Notes: a model not told the origin generated them from the sequence alone. 64,000 nucleotides of DNA from Notolepis coatsorum (GCA_963971535.1 OZ020586.1:73514949-73578948); one strand, 5' to 3'; counted from the stretch's first letter, positions 34,662 through 46,227 are shown. Made by a program: numbers and translations.

Positions 34662-35139
34662 GTAGTGTGACTCCTCTCACAATTTTTGGGAAAAACGCCT
34701 AAACATACCATTACATAAAGATGTTTAAAACACAATGTTTTTGTGATATTGTTATCAACTTTGGACGTGTTCTAGGTAAGACTTTCAGGCTATTTTATGC
34801 TAAATTTGCACGACTGTTAAGAGGTTAACATCCCCCGAATCCCCTAAATAGGGATGTTGAATAAAATGGATTCACATAAGAATCGCGATTATATCTTTTT
34901 TATTTGTGTGTGTAATGTTTTTCTTTGAGACTTATTAAACAAACTGACTACAGCAGTCAAATGGGGAAAAGTAACTCAGAACAGCAATCTGGAATCAAAT
35001 CTATGCACGTATTGAATCGAGAAGCGATTCTTAATCAAACCGTGACACAGAGAATCTAAATCGAAGCAAATGCACCTCCACGACCGAGCAGTATATTGTC
35101 GACCCTTCCTGCAGATAGAATAACTCCCAAAACAATGTC
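34662..35139. mobile_element. Unassigned stretch with a hAT-like end
   Basis: TAGGGATGTTGAATAAAATG at 34848 and GAATCGAGAAGCGATTC near 35013 recall a hAT MITE, but no right terminus or target duplication is found. Confidence 0.35.
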
Positions 35140-35580
35140 TGAGGTGTGTGGCGGGGGAGAGGGAGGTGGAGGGGGAGGAGAGGGAGGTGGAGGAGGGGGG
35201 GAGAAGGGGGGGAGGAGGAGGAGGAGGAGGGGGGAAGCACTGGCCGAAGCAGCGTGTGGGTAGCGAGGGAGCGCGGTGCCAAGATAAACGACATGTGTAT
35301 GTCCGCCCACGAAGCAATCTGGCCTCTTTTTAAAACTTCATGTGTTTGGAAACGGCCAGTTATATTTATCCCAACCAATCACAAGAGAGAGAGAGCGAGA
35401 GAGAGATGGGGGGGGGGGGGCAGAGAAGGAGAGGTGGAAGTGGAGGAGGAGTATAGAGAGACAGAGAGAGAAGTACAAACGGAGATGTGGTGGAGAGGAA
35501 GAGGAGGAGGAGTGGGTGTTTGGTGAGGAAGCTGGAGAGGCAGAGTTGAAGCTGAGACTGAGGAAGGAGAGGGATGGAAA
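35140..35580. repeat. Polypurine (GGA/GA)-rich low-complexity region
   Basis: Two purine-rich blocks (about 35150-35245 and 35385-35580) with GGAGG and GAGAGA runs and a poly-G stretch at 35409-35420. The long Gly/Glu/Arg frames on + and Pro/Ser/Leu frames on - follow from composition. Confidence 0.8.
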
Positions 35581-35965
35581 GTAACTTCAAGCGATAATGT
35601 GTAATAGTGGCACCTGCTGGCCACACACGGTACTGTCTCAGGGTTTACAATACATTACATGAGCGTCTACTCTGTTGCGTCTGTGTGTTTTTCTGCATGT
35701 AGACTTTCCGCAGAGCGGATTCTTGGTGGTCGAGGTGGCTGTGCAGTGTGCAATTGTTTTCCATTGTTGCAGAAAATACCCCACGTTCTGTGCGCAAATA
35801 AACTATTGCTTGTTAGTTTAAGGCATATGTCTGGTATCGCAAGAAGGCTGACCGAGCTTGTCGCACCAGACCTGAGGATAGCAGCGAAGGTGAGAGGTGT
35901 ATTGAAGCACTATTGGCTCATAGAAACCAGACATGTCTCCTCCAGTGTATACTAGTCCTGTGCAG
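35581..35965. other. Unassigned; small open frame with AATAAA
   Basis: A 98-codon frame (35659-35955) crosses CAAATAAACTATTGC at about 35795 and has no family features. It may be decayed LTR or retroposon sequence. Not called as a gene. Confidence 0.3.
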
Positions 35966-36335
35966 ATTTTGGTATATATATAGACCACTGCACTTCCGCG
36001 TTGCATTGAGCTCATGGAGGAGATAGATGGGAGGCAGAGTCTGTCTAAAGTGAACTTGATTGATCCATGTTGGTAGACTACACAATTCTTTGTGTGTGAT
36101 ATCTAGTTATTATGTTGAGTCAAAATACGTTTGTTGGCCAGCCGTCTGTTGGTCATCGGTGTTCGTAATCTTACATTTAAATTAAATGTTTGCTCATGCA
36201 TATTTTTGGACACCTCTAGCTGATAAACCAATCAGGATACAGAAACGGGATTTCGGGACCCCAAAATTGTCAACAAGAACAACGGAGAATGGATCTGACT
36301 GGAACGCTAGCTAACATGAGACAGTAAATACTATT

Positions 36336-36630
36336 GTAATAAAACGTTCAAAACTATGTTCAATTTGTGTATTGTTTTGTTACTATATAAGATTGTATTT
36401 CGCACTGTATTAACCATAACGACGTCACAGATGAGCTTTAGATGGTTAACGTGATATTAAAGTTAGATCTATCCGACGGTCCGACCTAAATACTAGTAAT
36501 AAAACGTTCAAAACTATGTTCAACTTGTGTTTTGTTTCTTACTATAAGATTGTATTTCGCAAGCCATACCGACGTCAGGTGAGCTTGCTATCCATTAGAT
36601 GGATAACGTGATATTAACGTTAGATCTAAC
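36336..36630 (+). repeat. Diverged tandem duplication of about 160 bp
   Basis: AATAAAACGTTCAAAACTAT starts both halves (36337, 36498). Both continue through AAGATTGTATTTCGCA, a CGACGTCA motif and GATAT-TAA-GTTAGATCTA. Confidence 0.85.
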
Positions 36631-36679
36631 CGACCACAATTTGATTTGAAATGTATTACATACCTCACTTTGTTGGTCT

Positions 36680-36783
36680 CTCACGAAAGTCTTTCTCTGG
36701 TCTGCATCCCCTTAACAATTGTGTGTATTGAGCTGTACTGTATTGTACCCATTCTGCAATCTGTTAACCGTTTTCAATCAATG
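36680..36783 (+). mobile_element. LINE 3' UTR fragment
   Basis: CGAAAGTCTTTCTCTGGTCT through CATTCTGCAATCTGTTAA, same family as 5000-6835. Confidence 0.8.
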
Positions 36784-37917
36784 TCAGACGTCCTCTCTAT
36801 CAAAAAAACGATTGAATTGCTCAGAATTTAAAATTATGTCCCCAATAGGACATAATAATATTAATATTATTCCCCAGTATGACACAATAAACACAGAATG
36901 AATGCTACCAAAGAGAATGCTATATGCAATTTGTGTATAAAGTGTGTATTAATCCTGTAACATGAGTCAAGGTCAGATCTAGCCTGGCATAGAGAACAGA
37001 ATGTTGATTTTTTGATGTTCAAGTTTCTTTATTAGTTGTCATACAGAAGTACAGAATACTTTTATATAAAATGCTTCTTTCTGTTTTGCTCCAGAGATTG
37101 TGCTAGATAAAAATAGATAAGTATAAAATAGAAGTCAAGTACGTAGACAAGTGTTCAATATATACATACAATGTACAATGCAGAGTAGAAAAGTAACTGA
37201 GTTACAATACAATATACTATACAGTACAATGCAGAAATGGGCTGAGGTACAATTTACAGTAAGGTGTAATGAGGTATGGGTTGTAGTGCAAATTCTTTGC
37301 CAATAAATATAAAGTGTTTAGGTGTTCTAAAGTGGGTGCTGCAGTCAGTTGTTTGTTTAAAGTGAGTGTGTGCGTGTGGATGTGTGTGCTGTGAGTGCAT
37401 TTGATGGTTGTTACATAGTGTTATTGTCATTTGTATGTGTGTAATGTGTAACTAGTACAGTGGAGGGGTGTCCAGTCCAGGGCCCAGAGAGTAGAGAGCT
37501 GTGTGAGTCGTCCCCGGACAGCTTATGTGAGAGGATGACCATCCTTGTTCAAAAGTTGAGCTCTTGCAGATTAGCCTGGCCCCACTTCTATCCAGAACAA
37601 TATATAAGGGGACTGCACATTGTTTATTCACTGTGCTGTTTACCATGGCCTCTCATTCAATCATGATATTCATTGTTTTCGGAAATACAGGTCCTGCAGT
37701 TGCCACTCTGATAATGGTTCTTGATATAGAGCAGGGCCAGTCACCTCAAGAGCTCAATCTTTGAGCTTGCATGATTGATTACTATAGAACCCTCAGGCTA
37801 GGGTTAATTAGGCCTAGAATATATCTGTTGTGTGGTCCAGGGTTTAGCATCTGGGGAAACAGAAAAACAATCAATACATTTTGGAACATTGTTACTACAA
37901 TAGATAACGTTATTCAT
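36784..37917. other. Unassigned intron-like sequence
   Basis: 37015-37060 (GTTCAAGTTTCTTTATTAGT) may be a minus-strand retroposon tail. 37070-37460 is AT-rich with repeated ATACA/GTACAATGCAG phrases. No gene features. Confidence 0.35.
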
Positions 37918-37979
37918 CATATTAACAGATTGCAGAATGGGTACAGTACAGTACAGCTCAATACACACAATTGTTAAGT
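37918..37979 (-). mobile_element. LINE 3' end scrap
   Basis: ATTAACAGATTGCAGAATGG through ACAATTGTTAAG, same family as 5000-6835, only about 60 bp. Confidence 0.75.
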
Positions 37980-38883
37980 TACTATTATTAGTATTGGGTT
38001 AGAGTTGTTTGATTTACACTAACGTAATGTTAGATTGCTATCTGAGAAAGTTAAAATGCTAACGTAACGTTAGTCTGTGAGCTGGCTACAACATTTTCCA
38101 ATGTGTAATCGGAAGTCAAAACGGACTGCATATAAACAGCTGATGACTCATAACTTCCTATCACGTTTGAATAATGCTGTAAAGTTAAGTAAAAATGCAT
38201 TTCAATAGTAATGTATATGAGTATTGAGAGCTTACCGATGCAGAGCTAAATCCAGTGTTGTCAACAGACGAGTCGCAAATTTACTTCCTAGTTTCCGGAG
38301 CTTGAGGAATGTCATTGGGAGAAATCAAGTCACCTGACGTTGTAACGCGTTTTGATTGGTTCCGCAGCAACGCCCCTTTTCACAAACGTAGGTAGTTTTT
38401 ATCTTATCAACACATTAATTTTCATAAAGATATGACCCAAAAACCGTTGCCAACAAACGGAAATGTGTTATTATAGTATATTATGTAGTTCATATTACAA
38501 TAACATATACTCTGTAAAACCAGATCAATCATTTCATTAACGGAAGCCTCTAGAGACCTTCGGCCCACCGTCTAAGAGTGGGGGGAGAAAATTAATGAAT
38601 GTGGATGAGAGCCTTGACATTAAGTGGTTGTAGCTACGGCTGTGGGGGTGCTGGAGACATGATCCAATAGACTTTTATACGCCTGAGTCTTCTGAACACG
38701 GAGAGACCAATCCCAAGTCGATCGGCACTTTCTCTGCCGAGCTATAGTCACTTTTCCGCACCTACTCCCGAACTCTGCATGCGCAGATTGCCTACGGAGT
38801 CTCTCTGGATTGTCCAGAGATCTAGGTTTATCAATCTGCGTGATCCCATGATTTCAGAATACCGGAAGTGTTGCGGTGGTCTA
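37980..38883. other. Unassigned sequence
   Basis: Contains repeated AACGTTAG/TAACGTTA phrases and CpG-bearing text near 38330-38390 and 38690-38850. No coding frame of interest. Confidence 0.35.
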
Positions 38884-39148
38884 TAGTATATGGTGCATTT
38901 ATATAGTACATTTATCCAAACAGCTTTACAAATTTTGTTTCTCACATTTTACCCATTCACTCACACATTCACACACCGACGGCGGAGGCAACCATGCAAG
39001 GTGCCAGCCTGCACATTGGGAGCAATTAGAGGTTAAGTGTCTTGCTCAAGGACACTTAGACAGGCTGCCCAGGAGGAGCGAGAATCAAACCAGGAGCCTT
39101 CCGATTACGAGACAGCCGCTCTACCTCCTGAGCCACTGTCGCCACCAT
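38884..39148 (-). mobile_element. tRNA-derived SINE family A
   Basis: On the minus strand it opens GGCGACAGTGGCTCAGGAGG TAGAGCGG (A-box region), with TAATCGGAAGG and CTGGTTTGATTC (B-box-like), then the body AGACACTTAACCTCTAATTG. Ends near ATATAAATGCACC. Better preserved head than 702-928. Confidence 0.75.
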
Positions 39149-39316
39149 TAGGCCCAAACCATGCGGTCATTTGCATGCATTACAAATAGATTATTGTACC
39201 TTTTTGTTTTTATTTTGACTCCCAAGAAGAACATTTGTGTCAGAGGAGCTCGTAACACGTGATTCATCACAGTCTGGAGGGGGTCTAGTGATAAACACAA
39301 CATTGAGCTCTAGACT
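39149..39316. other. Short unassigned spacer
   Basis: The last 20 bp (39297-39316, ACAACATTGAGCTCTAGACT) are the left target duplication of the following SINE. Confidence 0.7.
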
Positions 39317-39798
39317 GTGCGGCTAAGTGGCGCAGTGGGCAAGACGCTCGCCACTAACGCAGGAGATGCTGGGTTCGAGCCCAGCTCTCTGCGTTGCTAC
39401 CAGCTTGGCTGGTCGTTCATACTAACACAATTGGCAGTGTTATGGGTGGGAAAGCTGGTGGGTGGGGATTGGACGTTGTGGACAGCAACTCCTACAGGTC
39501 GGTTGGTGCACCTGTACAGCAGAATCAGGAAGTAACGGGGGCAGCGTGAGCCTCCCACGCGTTACTCCTCGCCACTGAGAGATCGTGCTGTACAGGTGAA
39601 AAAGATGCAACGGCTGCCTCCTCATGTACCGGAGGGGACACGTGATGCAAGGCTTCGTCCTCACTGCAGCCGACCAGTGGGAGGCATGGTCTAGCAATGT
39701 TCGAGACAGGGGAGGGGAGAATTGAAGGGAGAATTGGCAAGGCGAAATTGGGATGGGAGAAAAAAATTGAAAATAAGGAGACAAAGTGGATAAAAACA
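39317..39798 (+). mobile_element. tRNA-SINE with 20-bp perfect target duplication
   Basis: The head GTGCGGCTAAGTGGCGCAGT carries an A box (TGGCGCAGTGGGC), and GGGTTCGAGCC is a perfect B box. The body (ACCAGCTTGGCTGGTCGTTC, ACACAATTGGCAGTGTTA) is shared with family B at 44728, although the head differs. An A-rich tail ends at 39798. The duplication stands at 39297-39316 and 39799-39818. The sequence carries no anticodon-stem pairing that would make it a working tRNA. Confidence 0.9.
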
Positions 39799-39818
39799 AC
39801 AACATTGAGCTCTAGACT

Positions 39819-40666
39819 AATGACAGAATGACCGCTACACTGTGCCCACTTTTTAAAAACTAGCAGCCCACCCACTTCATACAGGAGTAGGAAAAAAGGT
39901 GTGGCTTCTGTTTTAAGTCCTGTGCCCAAACCCACCAGCCAGCCAGATGCCACTAAAAATTTAAGGGGACATATTATGGAAAGTGGGGTTTTCCTAGTCT
40001 TTGTTTGGCAGTCTGGAATGTTATTTAGGGGGAAATAGGGGGAAAAGTACATCTGTACTCATTGCCGTTCAGATTGACAAGCCTAAACAAGCTGTTCACA
40101 ATTGCTTCCCTCGATTATGTCACAATGGGATCAATTAGCTTGAATTAATCAATAGATTAATTAATACTGCCTATCTAATACTGCTCACTCAGTTTGTAAA
40201 GGTGTTTTACTCTTGGGTGTGGGGCAGCCAGGCAGGGAAGGAAATCATGCATTTAAAATGTGGTGTGTTGCTATTTATACAACGGCATGCAAATTTCTCG
40301 ATTCTGATTGGCTGAAACAGTCATTTTACACGTCTTTATTGGCAACAATTCCACGCTGCTGGCCCAGGACCCGCCCACAACCGAACCACATCACATCACT
40401 CCGCCGGATCACAAGAAGGTGGACAATAATCTTTACAAATGGATATGTTGATAGCGACTAAACGACTAAATATCAAGCGATTCTGTCACAGTGAATGTCT
40501 TAGTCGTTTAAACAATGTTGGATGATGTAATTGATGGGTCTTGAATCATTCTGTAACAAAAGAAAAATCGCGGATTGATTGATTGATTAATTGATTGATT
40601 TTTTTCAATTTCTTTTCTTTTCGACTGTCAGCGCTCGCTCTAGTCTCCACCCACCGCCACCCCCCC
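39819..40666. other. Unassigned sequence
   Basis: No clear element. A (TTGA)-rich run at 40572-40600 may be a minus-strand retroposon tail. Confidence 0.35.
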
Positions 40667-40693
40667 CCCCCCCCACACACACACACACACACC

Positions 40694-40725
<32 letters not shown>

Positions 40726-40748
40726 CACACGCACACACACACACACAC
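40667..40748. repeat. Poly-C then (AC)n microsatellite
   Basis: C run at 40661-40674, then AC repeats with GC and CC interruptions to 40748. Confidence 0.95.
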
Positions 40749-41029
40749 TCTGCCTGCAACGCGGGGGATAGTCAGACTGAGAGAGAGAGCTGGGTGCTGC
40801 GCTGTTCTAAGTGAGCATGGCCTATTGAGTTGATTGATTGATTGATTGCTAATTTTATTACTGTACGCTTGGTTTCCAACTGGTTAAGTTTAGGCCCTCT
40901 ACAGTAGGTTTAAAAAAATAAATAAAAAAATAGGGTGAAGAAAACGTTTTTTTCCTATAGGGCAAAGAAAACTTTTTAATTTGTTTTACCTACCTTCTAT
41001 AGAAGCATCTAAGAATGAAGTTCTATGGA
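40749..41029. other. Unassigned AT-rich sequence
   Basis: (TTGA)n run near 40828-40848 and an A-rich patch near 40910. No gene. Confidence 0.4.
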
Positions 41030-41115
41030 AAGTAGGTCTGCATTCCCTTAACAATTGTGTGTATTGAGCCGTACTGTATTGTACCCATTCTGCATCTGGT
41101 AATAACATTTTCAAT
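41030..41115 (+). mobile_element. LINE 3' end fragment
   Basis: TCTGCATTCCCTTAACAATT to CATTTTCAATCAATC, same family as 5000-6835. Confidence 0.8.
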
Positions 41116-41275
41116 CAATCATTCCAATAATACACAGTTGGATGTGTTAGTTGGTTGGATGCACTTCAAGCTGCTTCCACATGAGGCAACTTCTCTCAAT
41201 CATTCCAATAATACACAGTTGGATGTGTTAGTTTGGTTGGATGCACTTCAAGCTGCTTCCACATGGAGGCAAATT
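41116..41275 (+). repeat. Two-copy tandem repeat of about 80 bp
   Basis: CAATCATTCCAATAATACAC begins both copies (41116, 41197). They run through GATGCACTTCAAGCTGCTTC with one or two base differences. Confidence 0.85.
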
Positions 41276-41418
41276 GTCTTTTTTGTAGTTGTGGGAACTA
41301 CTTTTTCTGGCGGATGGTTTTTTCAATAAATCTTCGATTAATGTGTGTTTATTGTATAGAAATAAGGTTGGATTAATGTGGCAGTTGTATAAAAGCTTTA
41401 CACCACTTGCAGTCGTGA

Positions 41419-41515
41419 TTTGTGAACAATAAACCATGCCTAGGGGGGGTCTAACTACCCTCAGCTGCGCCTCGGGCCTAACAACCACCCCTAGGCATGG
41501 TTTATTGTTCACAAA
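41419..41515. repeat. Perfect 28-bp stem hairpin with 41-nt loop
   Basis: The left arm TTTGTGAACAATAAACCATG then CCTAGGGG (41419-41446) is exactly complementary to 41488-41515. The loop (41447-41487) has a smaller GGTC/GGGCC-type self-similarity. Could be the tip of a foldback element or a structured RNA locus; there is no coding content. Confidence 0.9.
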
Positions 41516-41648
41516 CCACTCCTGCGCGTGATGTAATGCTTAATTAGACTACCGGTAGTTTCAAAATGATCTAAACATGTCCCACGGATTCAATCATATT
41601 AAACGTGTTGAAAAGGTATACATATAGTCTATGTTCGCCACTCCGCTG

Positions 41649-42078
41649 TTGATTGATTGATTGAAAACTTTATTAACAGATTGCAGAATGGGTACATACA
41701 CAGCTCAATACATACAATTGTTAAGGGGATGCAGACCAGAGAAATACTTTTGTCTTGTTTACATCAGGGTCCCCCATTTTCAATTCATCATAACATATAT
41801 GACATACATGACATACAGATAGACAGTACTGCTACATCTTTTTTTTTTTTTTTTTTGCTGCTACTGCTACATCTATACATTTATGACATACCAGATTTGC
41901 AAATACAGTACTGTTTGTGATACGAAAAGAGTCCAGAAAAGAGAGTATATACATTTGACGTAGAAACTGTACATTGGAGGAGGTTGGGTAGGTGGGGGGG
42001 GGGGGGGGGGGGGGGGATAGGGGTTGGGTAGGAGGGGTGGGTGGTGGACACTGTACAACTGTACAAGCAAAACTGTAA
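41649..42078 (-). mobile_element. LINE 3' UTR copy
   Basis: A (TTGA)n tail, then the shared 3' UTR with the G-rich block (41993-42016) and ending CTGTACAACTGTACAAGCAA. A poly-T run at 41840-41856 interrupts it with a short local duplication of GCTACATCTATACATTTATG context. The coding part is absent. Confidence 0.85.
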
Positions 42079-42249
42079 GCATGGACAGAGAGGATGTCTG
42101 TGTTTTTGACATGCAAGTACAAAAAAAAGTTTCATGATCATGGAAAACCTAAACTGTTGCTAAATGGAAGCTGCTGCCATTTTTAAATGCTCCAGCGTTG
42201 GTTTAGGCAACTTTCCTCAACAACATTATTTACAACTCCAGGGAATATC

Positions 42250-42723
42250 AATATTTTACCTGGAATAGCCCACTGGCCACACGCATCTCTCTTTCTCTCT
42301 CTCGGTCTCCCCCCTATCGCTCTGTGTATGCGCGCGTGCGTGTGTGAGCGTGGGAGAGAGGAGGTCGTTTATGTGTGTGTGAAACCACCTCCAGTGGGCG
42401 CGGTAACGCGCAGCAACACTCTCAGCCACTGTTTTTATGACGGATAGTTTCCTGTGAGAAAGACGCCCCTTGAGCGCCACCAGACACACAGAGAGACGCG
42501 TTGGGCAAGAAGGGGACGCACCGTGCATGCCTTTTTAATCGTATTTTTTTTTATCCTCCTCGCTTTACTTTTGTCAGGGATCTGTCTCTTTTTTAGAGAT
42601 AGTCTTCTGCCAGGAAGGGGAAAAAAGTTTTAACAGGATATTTGGATATTTGCCTATTTGACTGCCAAACACCATCGCCTCCGGGATTGATCATTATAGC
42701 GGAGTAACGGTATCATCACCATC
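42250..42723 (+). promoter_or_regulatory. Candidate promoter/5' UTR of a host gene
   Basis: The sequence is free of recognisable repeats. It is rich in CpG at about 42310-42540 (GCGCGCGTGCG, GGGCGCGGTAACGCGC, GACGCGTTGGGC) in an otherwise AT-rich neighbourhood. It contains pyrimidine tracts and short upstream reading frames (ATGTGTGTGTGA at 42371, ATGCCTTTTTAA at 42527) and leads straight to an ATG with A at -3. No TATA box or start site can be placed with certainty. Confidence 0.5.
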
Positions 42724-42786
42724 ATGTCCAGAGTTGCGGATCTATCGAAAATTCGACAGGAGAGAATGAGGGAGATCAGTTTAAGG
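42724..42786 (+). CDS. Candidate first coding exon, 21 codons, phase 0
   Basis: ATG at 42724 in good context (ATCATG) opens a frame reading MSRVADLSKIRQERMREI plus three codons and ends AGG|GTGAGT at 42787, a full-consensus donor. The peptide is basic and helix-prone, with no signal peptide. Its pattern (MSRxxxLxxxRxxRxRE) resembles, from memory, the N-terminus of ARHGEF2 (GEF-H1), an Lbc-family RhoGEF. The phase-0 end matches that of the exon at 437-596, so both could feed one downstream exon. Gene identity is a hypothesis only; the remaining exons would lie beyond the window. Confidence 0.55.
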
Positions 42787-43090
42787 GTGAGTCTGATCAT
42801 TATCTATAAAACCCACCACGACTGTAGAAAGCAGAGAGTGATGGGAAACTTCTAGCGAGGTAGAGGAACAAGGTGCGCATCGGTGTGTCTGACTCTGTGA
42901 ACTATACGCCGGTAACAATTGTCAGTAAGGCATGTAGTGGCTACTCTCTGGGGTGATGATGTGATTCGACAACAAACATTTCATTAGAGAACAGCTCTTT
43001 TTCAGGAAGTTTGCGCAATAGGAAGAGGCTACTGGCAGTGATGCGTGTAATGCGGAAAATAGGTTAGAGATGGACTCGATTTAAGATTTG

Positions 43091-43382
<292 letters not shown>

Positions 43383-44634
43383 GGTATGGAGCTGAAATCC
43401 ATTAAAAACCATGTCACTGAAAAATGAACATTGCTGATTGTGTATCACTAGTTAGTTGTGTGCAGGCTTTACGTGCTTAGTTATAACCATGTTCAGTCAT
43501 ATTAATAAACCAACAAGACCAGGCTTATAGTCCATCCAACTGGACATGCTGTCAGTAGCAACTGAAGGGGTCCAAGTATTAAAGGGGTAATCCACAAGTC
43601 AAGAAATAATTTTTTTGCTTGTTTTGGCAATGTTTATTAACGTTTATCAATGTTTATAAACAACAGTCATTGCTGTTGGTTTCTGTTACTCACTTAACAT
43701 GCTTTCCATCTTGAACGAAGGCCAAATTCTGAGTTTGCCTTATAGACCTGGAGAGTGATCACGTGATTGCCCCATTATAGCATGCCAGTGAAGTAATTGT
43801 GGCCAAACCGTATTGTAATCATCATAATCTTTGACAGACTGTTTTAACAGACTATTTGTTTTATATCGTAATGTTGTTTCCATGACATCTCTCTCGTTAC
43901 AGTGACCAAATTTGTCCAAATTTTATAGGATTCTATCACATTTTCATAACAATAGCGAATATAATTTACCCTGCACCGTTTTCATTGAGGTTTCTTACAA
44001 ATTAACGATGTTTTATTTGTCCTTTATATGCGAATAACATTAAAATCTTAAATTGTACCATTATGTTCCCCCTTTAGACAACAAACATAATGCTAATGAT
44101 GTACTTTTGTTAAGATAATTAGGTGACCATTCTCTGTCACTATATTCAGGTCACATCAATAGTTTAACGCTCCTCAGATCACGTTTTCCTAATCCGGTGC
44201 TGACCTGTGAACTAGGTGCTAAAGGTCTTGGGATTTGTAGTCATTTTGTAGTCATAACATTTTCACCTTTTAAACCAATGCTGCCATCTACTGACAACAG
44301 AAAGTGTTGTGTATAACGTTAAGTTGAGAGGCTACCCGCTCTTGTAAACAGCGTCGCCAAAAACACATTCTAGAGATTCCCACTTTTTACTGGTACATAC
44401 GTTCATATCTAATAGTCTTTAGATTACTAAATATAGATGAATACTCATGAAATTTGATATATATATTCTAAAATAAGTATAATTTCAATTCACCTACCTG
44501 TCGAACGCTGACAGTAAAAAAAAGCCTGGATGTCTCGCAAAATGGGGCGTGACCGAATTTGGTTTTGGGCGTTCCCAGACAAAGAGAGTGACCGAGATTG
44601 GTCTACGCTCCGTTACTACAATACCCATAAGCCT
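43383..44634. other. Intron-like sequence with a possible TTAA-MITE end
   Basis: TTAAAGGGGTAATCCACAAG at 43579 resembles the ends of the TTAA MITEs at 19584 and 20387. A candidate right end (CACCTTTTAA at 44266) is weak. Otherwise AT-rich sequence without features. Confidence 0.35.
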
Positions 44635-45765
44635 GTCCTTGTGTATTGTATCAAAACATACCACTGCCCTAGTATATTGTATCAAAATATACCACTGCCC
44701 TAGTGTATTGTATCAAAACATACCACTAGGCGGTCAGGTGGCGTAACGGAGATTGCGTTCGTCACCAACCCCGGAGCGGCTGGATTCGCCTGTTCGAATC
44801 CAGCTCACAGCTCCGGGGTTGTCACCAGCTTGGCTGGCCGTTCACATTAATACAATTGGCAGTATTAGAGGGTGGGAGAAGCTGGCGGGGTGGGTCCGGG
44901 TCGTTGTAAACAGCGACTCCTACAGTTCGGTCGGGGCGCCTGCTAAGCGCGGATAGGACCTGAGTGGGATAGTGTGATCCTTCCACACGCTACGCCCTCT
45001 CAGTGAGAATCCGCGCTGCCAGGTGAAAAGAAGCGGTTGATTGGCTGGACGTGTGTCGGAGGAAGCACGTGGTAGCCTCCACTCTCCCAGACCGACTGTG
45101 GGGGGTAAGTGCGCAGCGACCAGGAAGGGGATTGGGAATTGGCATAACGACTAACATTGGGATGGGAGAAAATCGGAGGAAAAAGGAGGGGGAAAAAGAT
45201 TAAAAAAAAAAAAAACATACCACTGCCCTAGTGTATTGTATCAAAACATACCACTGCCCTAGTGTATTGTATCAAAACATACCACTGTCCTAGTGTATTG
45301 TATCAAAACATACCACTACCCTAGTGTATTGTATCAAAACATACCACTGTCCTAGTGTATTGTATCAAAACATACCACTGTCCTAGTGTATTGTATCAAA
45401 ACATACCACTGTCCTAGTGTATTGTATCAAAACATACCACTGTCCTAGTGTATTGTATCAAAACATACCACTGTCCTAGTGTATTGTATCAAAACATACC
45501 ACTGTCCTAGTGTATTGTATCAAAACATACCACTGTCCTAGTGTATTGTATCAAAACATACCACTGTCCTAGTGTATTGTATCAAAACATACCACTGTCC
45601 TAGTGTATTGTATCAAAACATACCACTGCCCTAGTGTATTGTATCAAAACATACCACTGTCCTAGTGTATTGTATCAAAACATACCACTACCCTAGTGTA
45701 TTGTATCAAAACATACCACTGCCCTAGTGTATTGTATCAAAACATACCACTGCCCTAGCGTAGTG
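44635..45765 (+). repeat. 31-bp minisatellite split by a SINE
   Basis: Units ACATACCACTGTCCTAGTGT plus ATTGTATCAAA. About three units lie left of the SINE (44635-44727) and about 18 right of it (45212-45765). The C/T change at CTGCCCTA versus CTGTCCTA and CTACCCTA defines three subtypes, with a homogeneous run of CTGTCC units in the middle. Confidence 0.92.
44728..45211 (+). mobile_element. tRNA-SINE family B, full length, in the minisatellite
   Basis: The head AGGCGGTCAGGTGGCGTAAC, B-box-like TGTTCGAATCC and body match 20502-21000 in reverse; an A tail ends at 45211. AAAACATACCACT flanks it on both sides (44715-44727, 45212-45224). Since the array itself carries that phrase, the duplication is partly confounded, but the phase fits. 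Confidence 0.88.
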
Positions 45766-45829
45766 CACAGATTGAGCATTGACCACCTATATCCGAGCAT
45801 GAAAGCGCGAGAGGAACATACAAAGCTCG

Positions 45830-46086
45830 GGGTGACAGTGGCTCAGGAGGTAGAGCGATCGTCTGGTATAGGTTCCCAATTTGAATCCAGCTCCTCCCGG
45901 CAGTGCGTCAAAGTGTCCTTGAGCAAGACACTTAACCCCTAATTGCTCCCAATGAGCAGGTTGGCACCTTGCATGGGTGCCTCTACCATTGGTGTGTGAA
46001 TGTGTGAGTGAATGGGTGAATGTGAGGCATATGTTGTAAAGGTAAAGCGCTTTGGATACAAGCGCTATATAAATGCAGTCCATTTA
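45830..46086 (+). mobile_element. tRNA-derived SINE family A
   Basis: GGTGACAGTGGCTCAGGAGG TAGAGCG head, then AGACACTTAACCCCTAATTG and CTCCCAATGAGCAGG, ending GCGCTATATAAATGCAGTCC. Related to 702-928 and 38884-39148. Confidence 0.75.
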
Positions 46087-46144
46087 CCATATCTTGTGTC
46101 GTGCAACTAAAAGCTGTCAACAAAGAAAAGGTTGATCTAAGGAT

Positions 46145-46206
46145 CTGCATATCTTGTATGTCACAAATGTAACAGTACTGTATACCTGTATGTCATGTAT
46201 TGTTAT
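46145..46206 (+). mobile_element. LINE 3' UTR scrap
   Basis: TGTATGTCACAAATGTAACA then GTACTGTATACCTGTATGTC, similar to the 18040-18115 part of LINE copy 3. Confidence 0.5.
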
Positions 46207-46227
46207 AAATGTGTTGATATATATGTT

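Larger units (their letters stand above)
35966..38890. other. Segment bounded by weak inverted repeats
   Basis: TATATAGACCACTGCACTTC at about 35974 and, reversed, ATAGACCACCGCAACACTTC at about 38863-38882 are similar inverted ends. Inside are a diverged tandem duplication (36336-36630), two LINE scraps and otherwise unassigned AT-rich sequence. This may be an old DNA element, or coincidence. Confidence 0.25.

Noticed and set aside
35659-35955. 98-codon frame with many Cys and Leu
   Set aside because: No family features, no splice context and a poly(A)-like signal inside it.
39317-39390. tRNA gene with A and B boxes
   Set aside because: It is the head of a SINE with a 20-bp target duplication and A-rich tail; cloverleaf pairing is not preserved.
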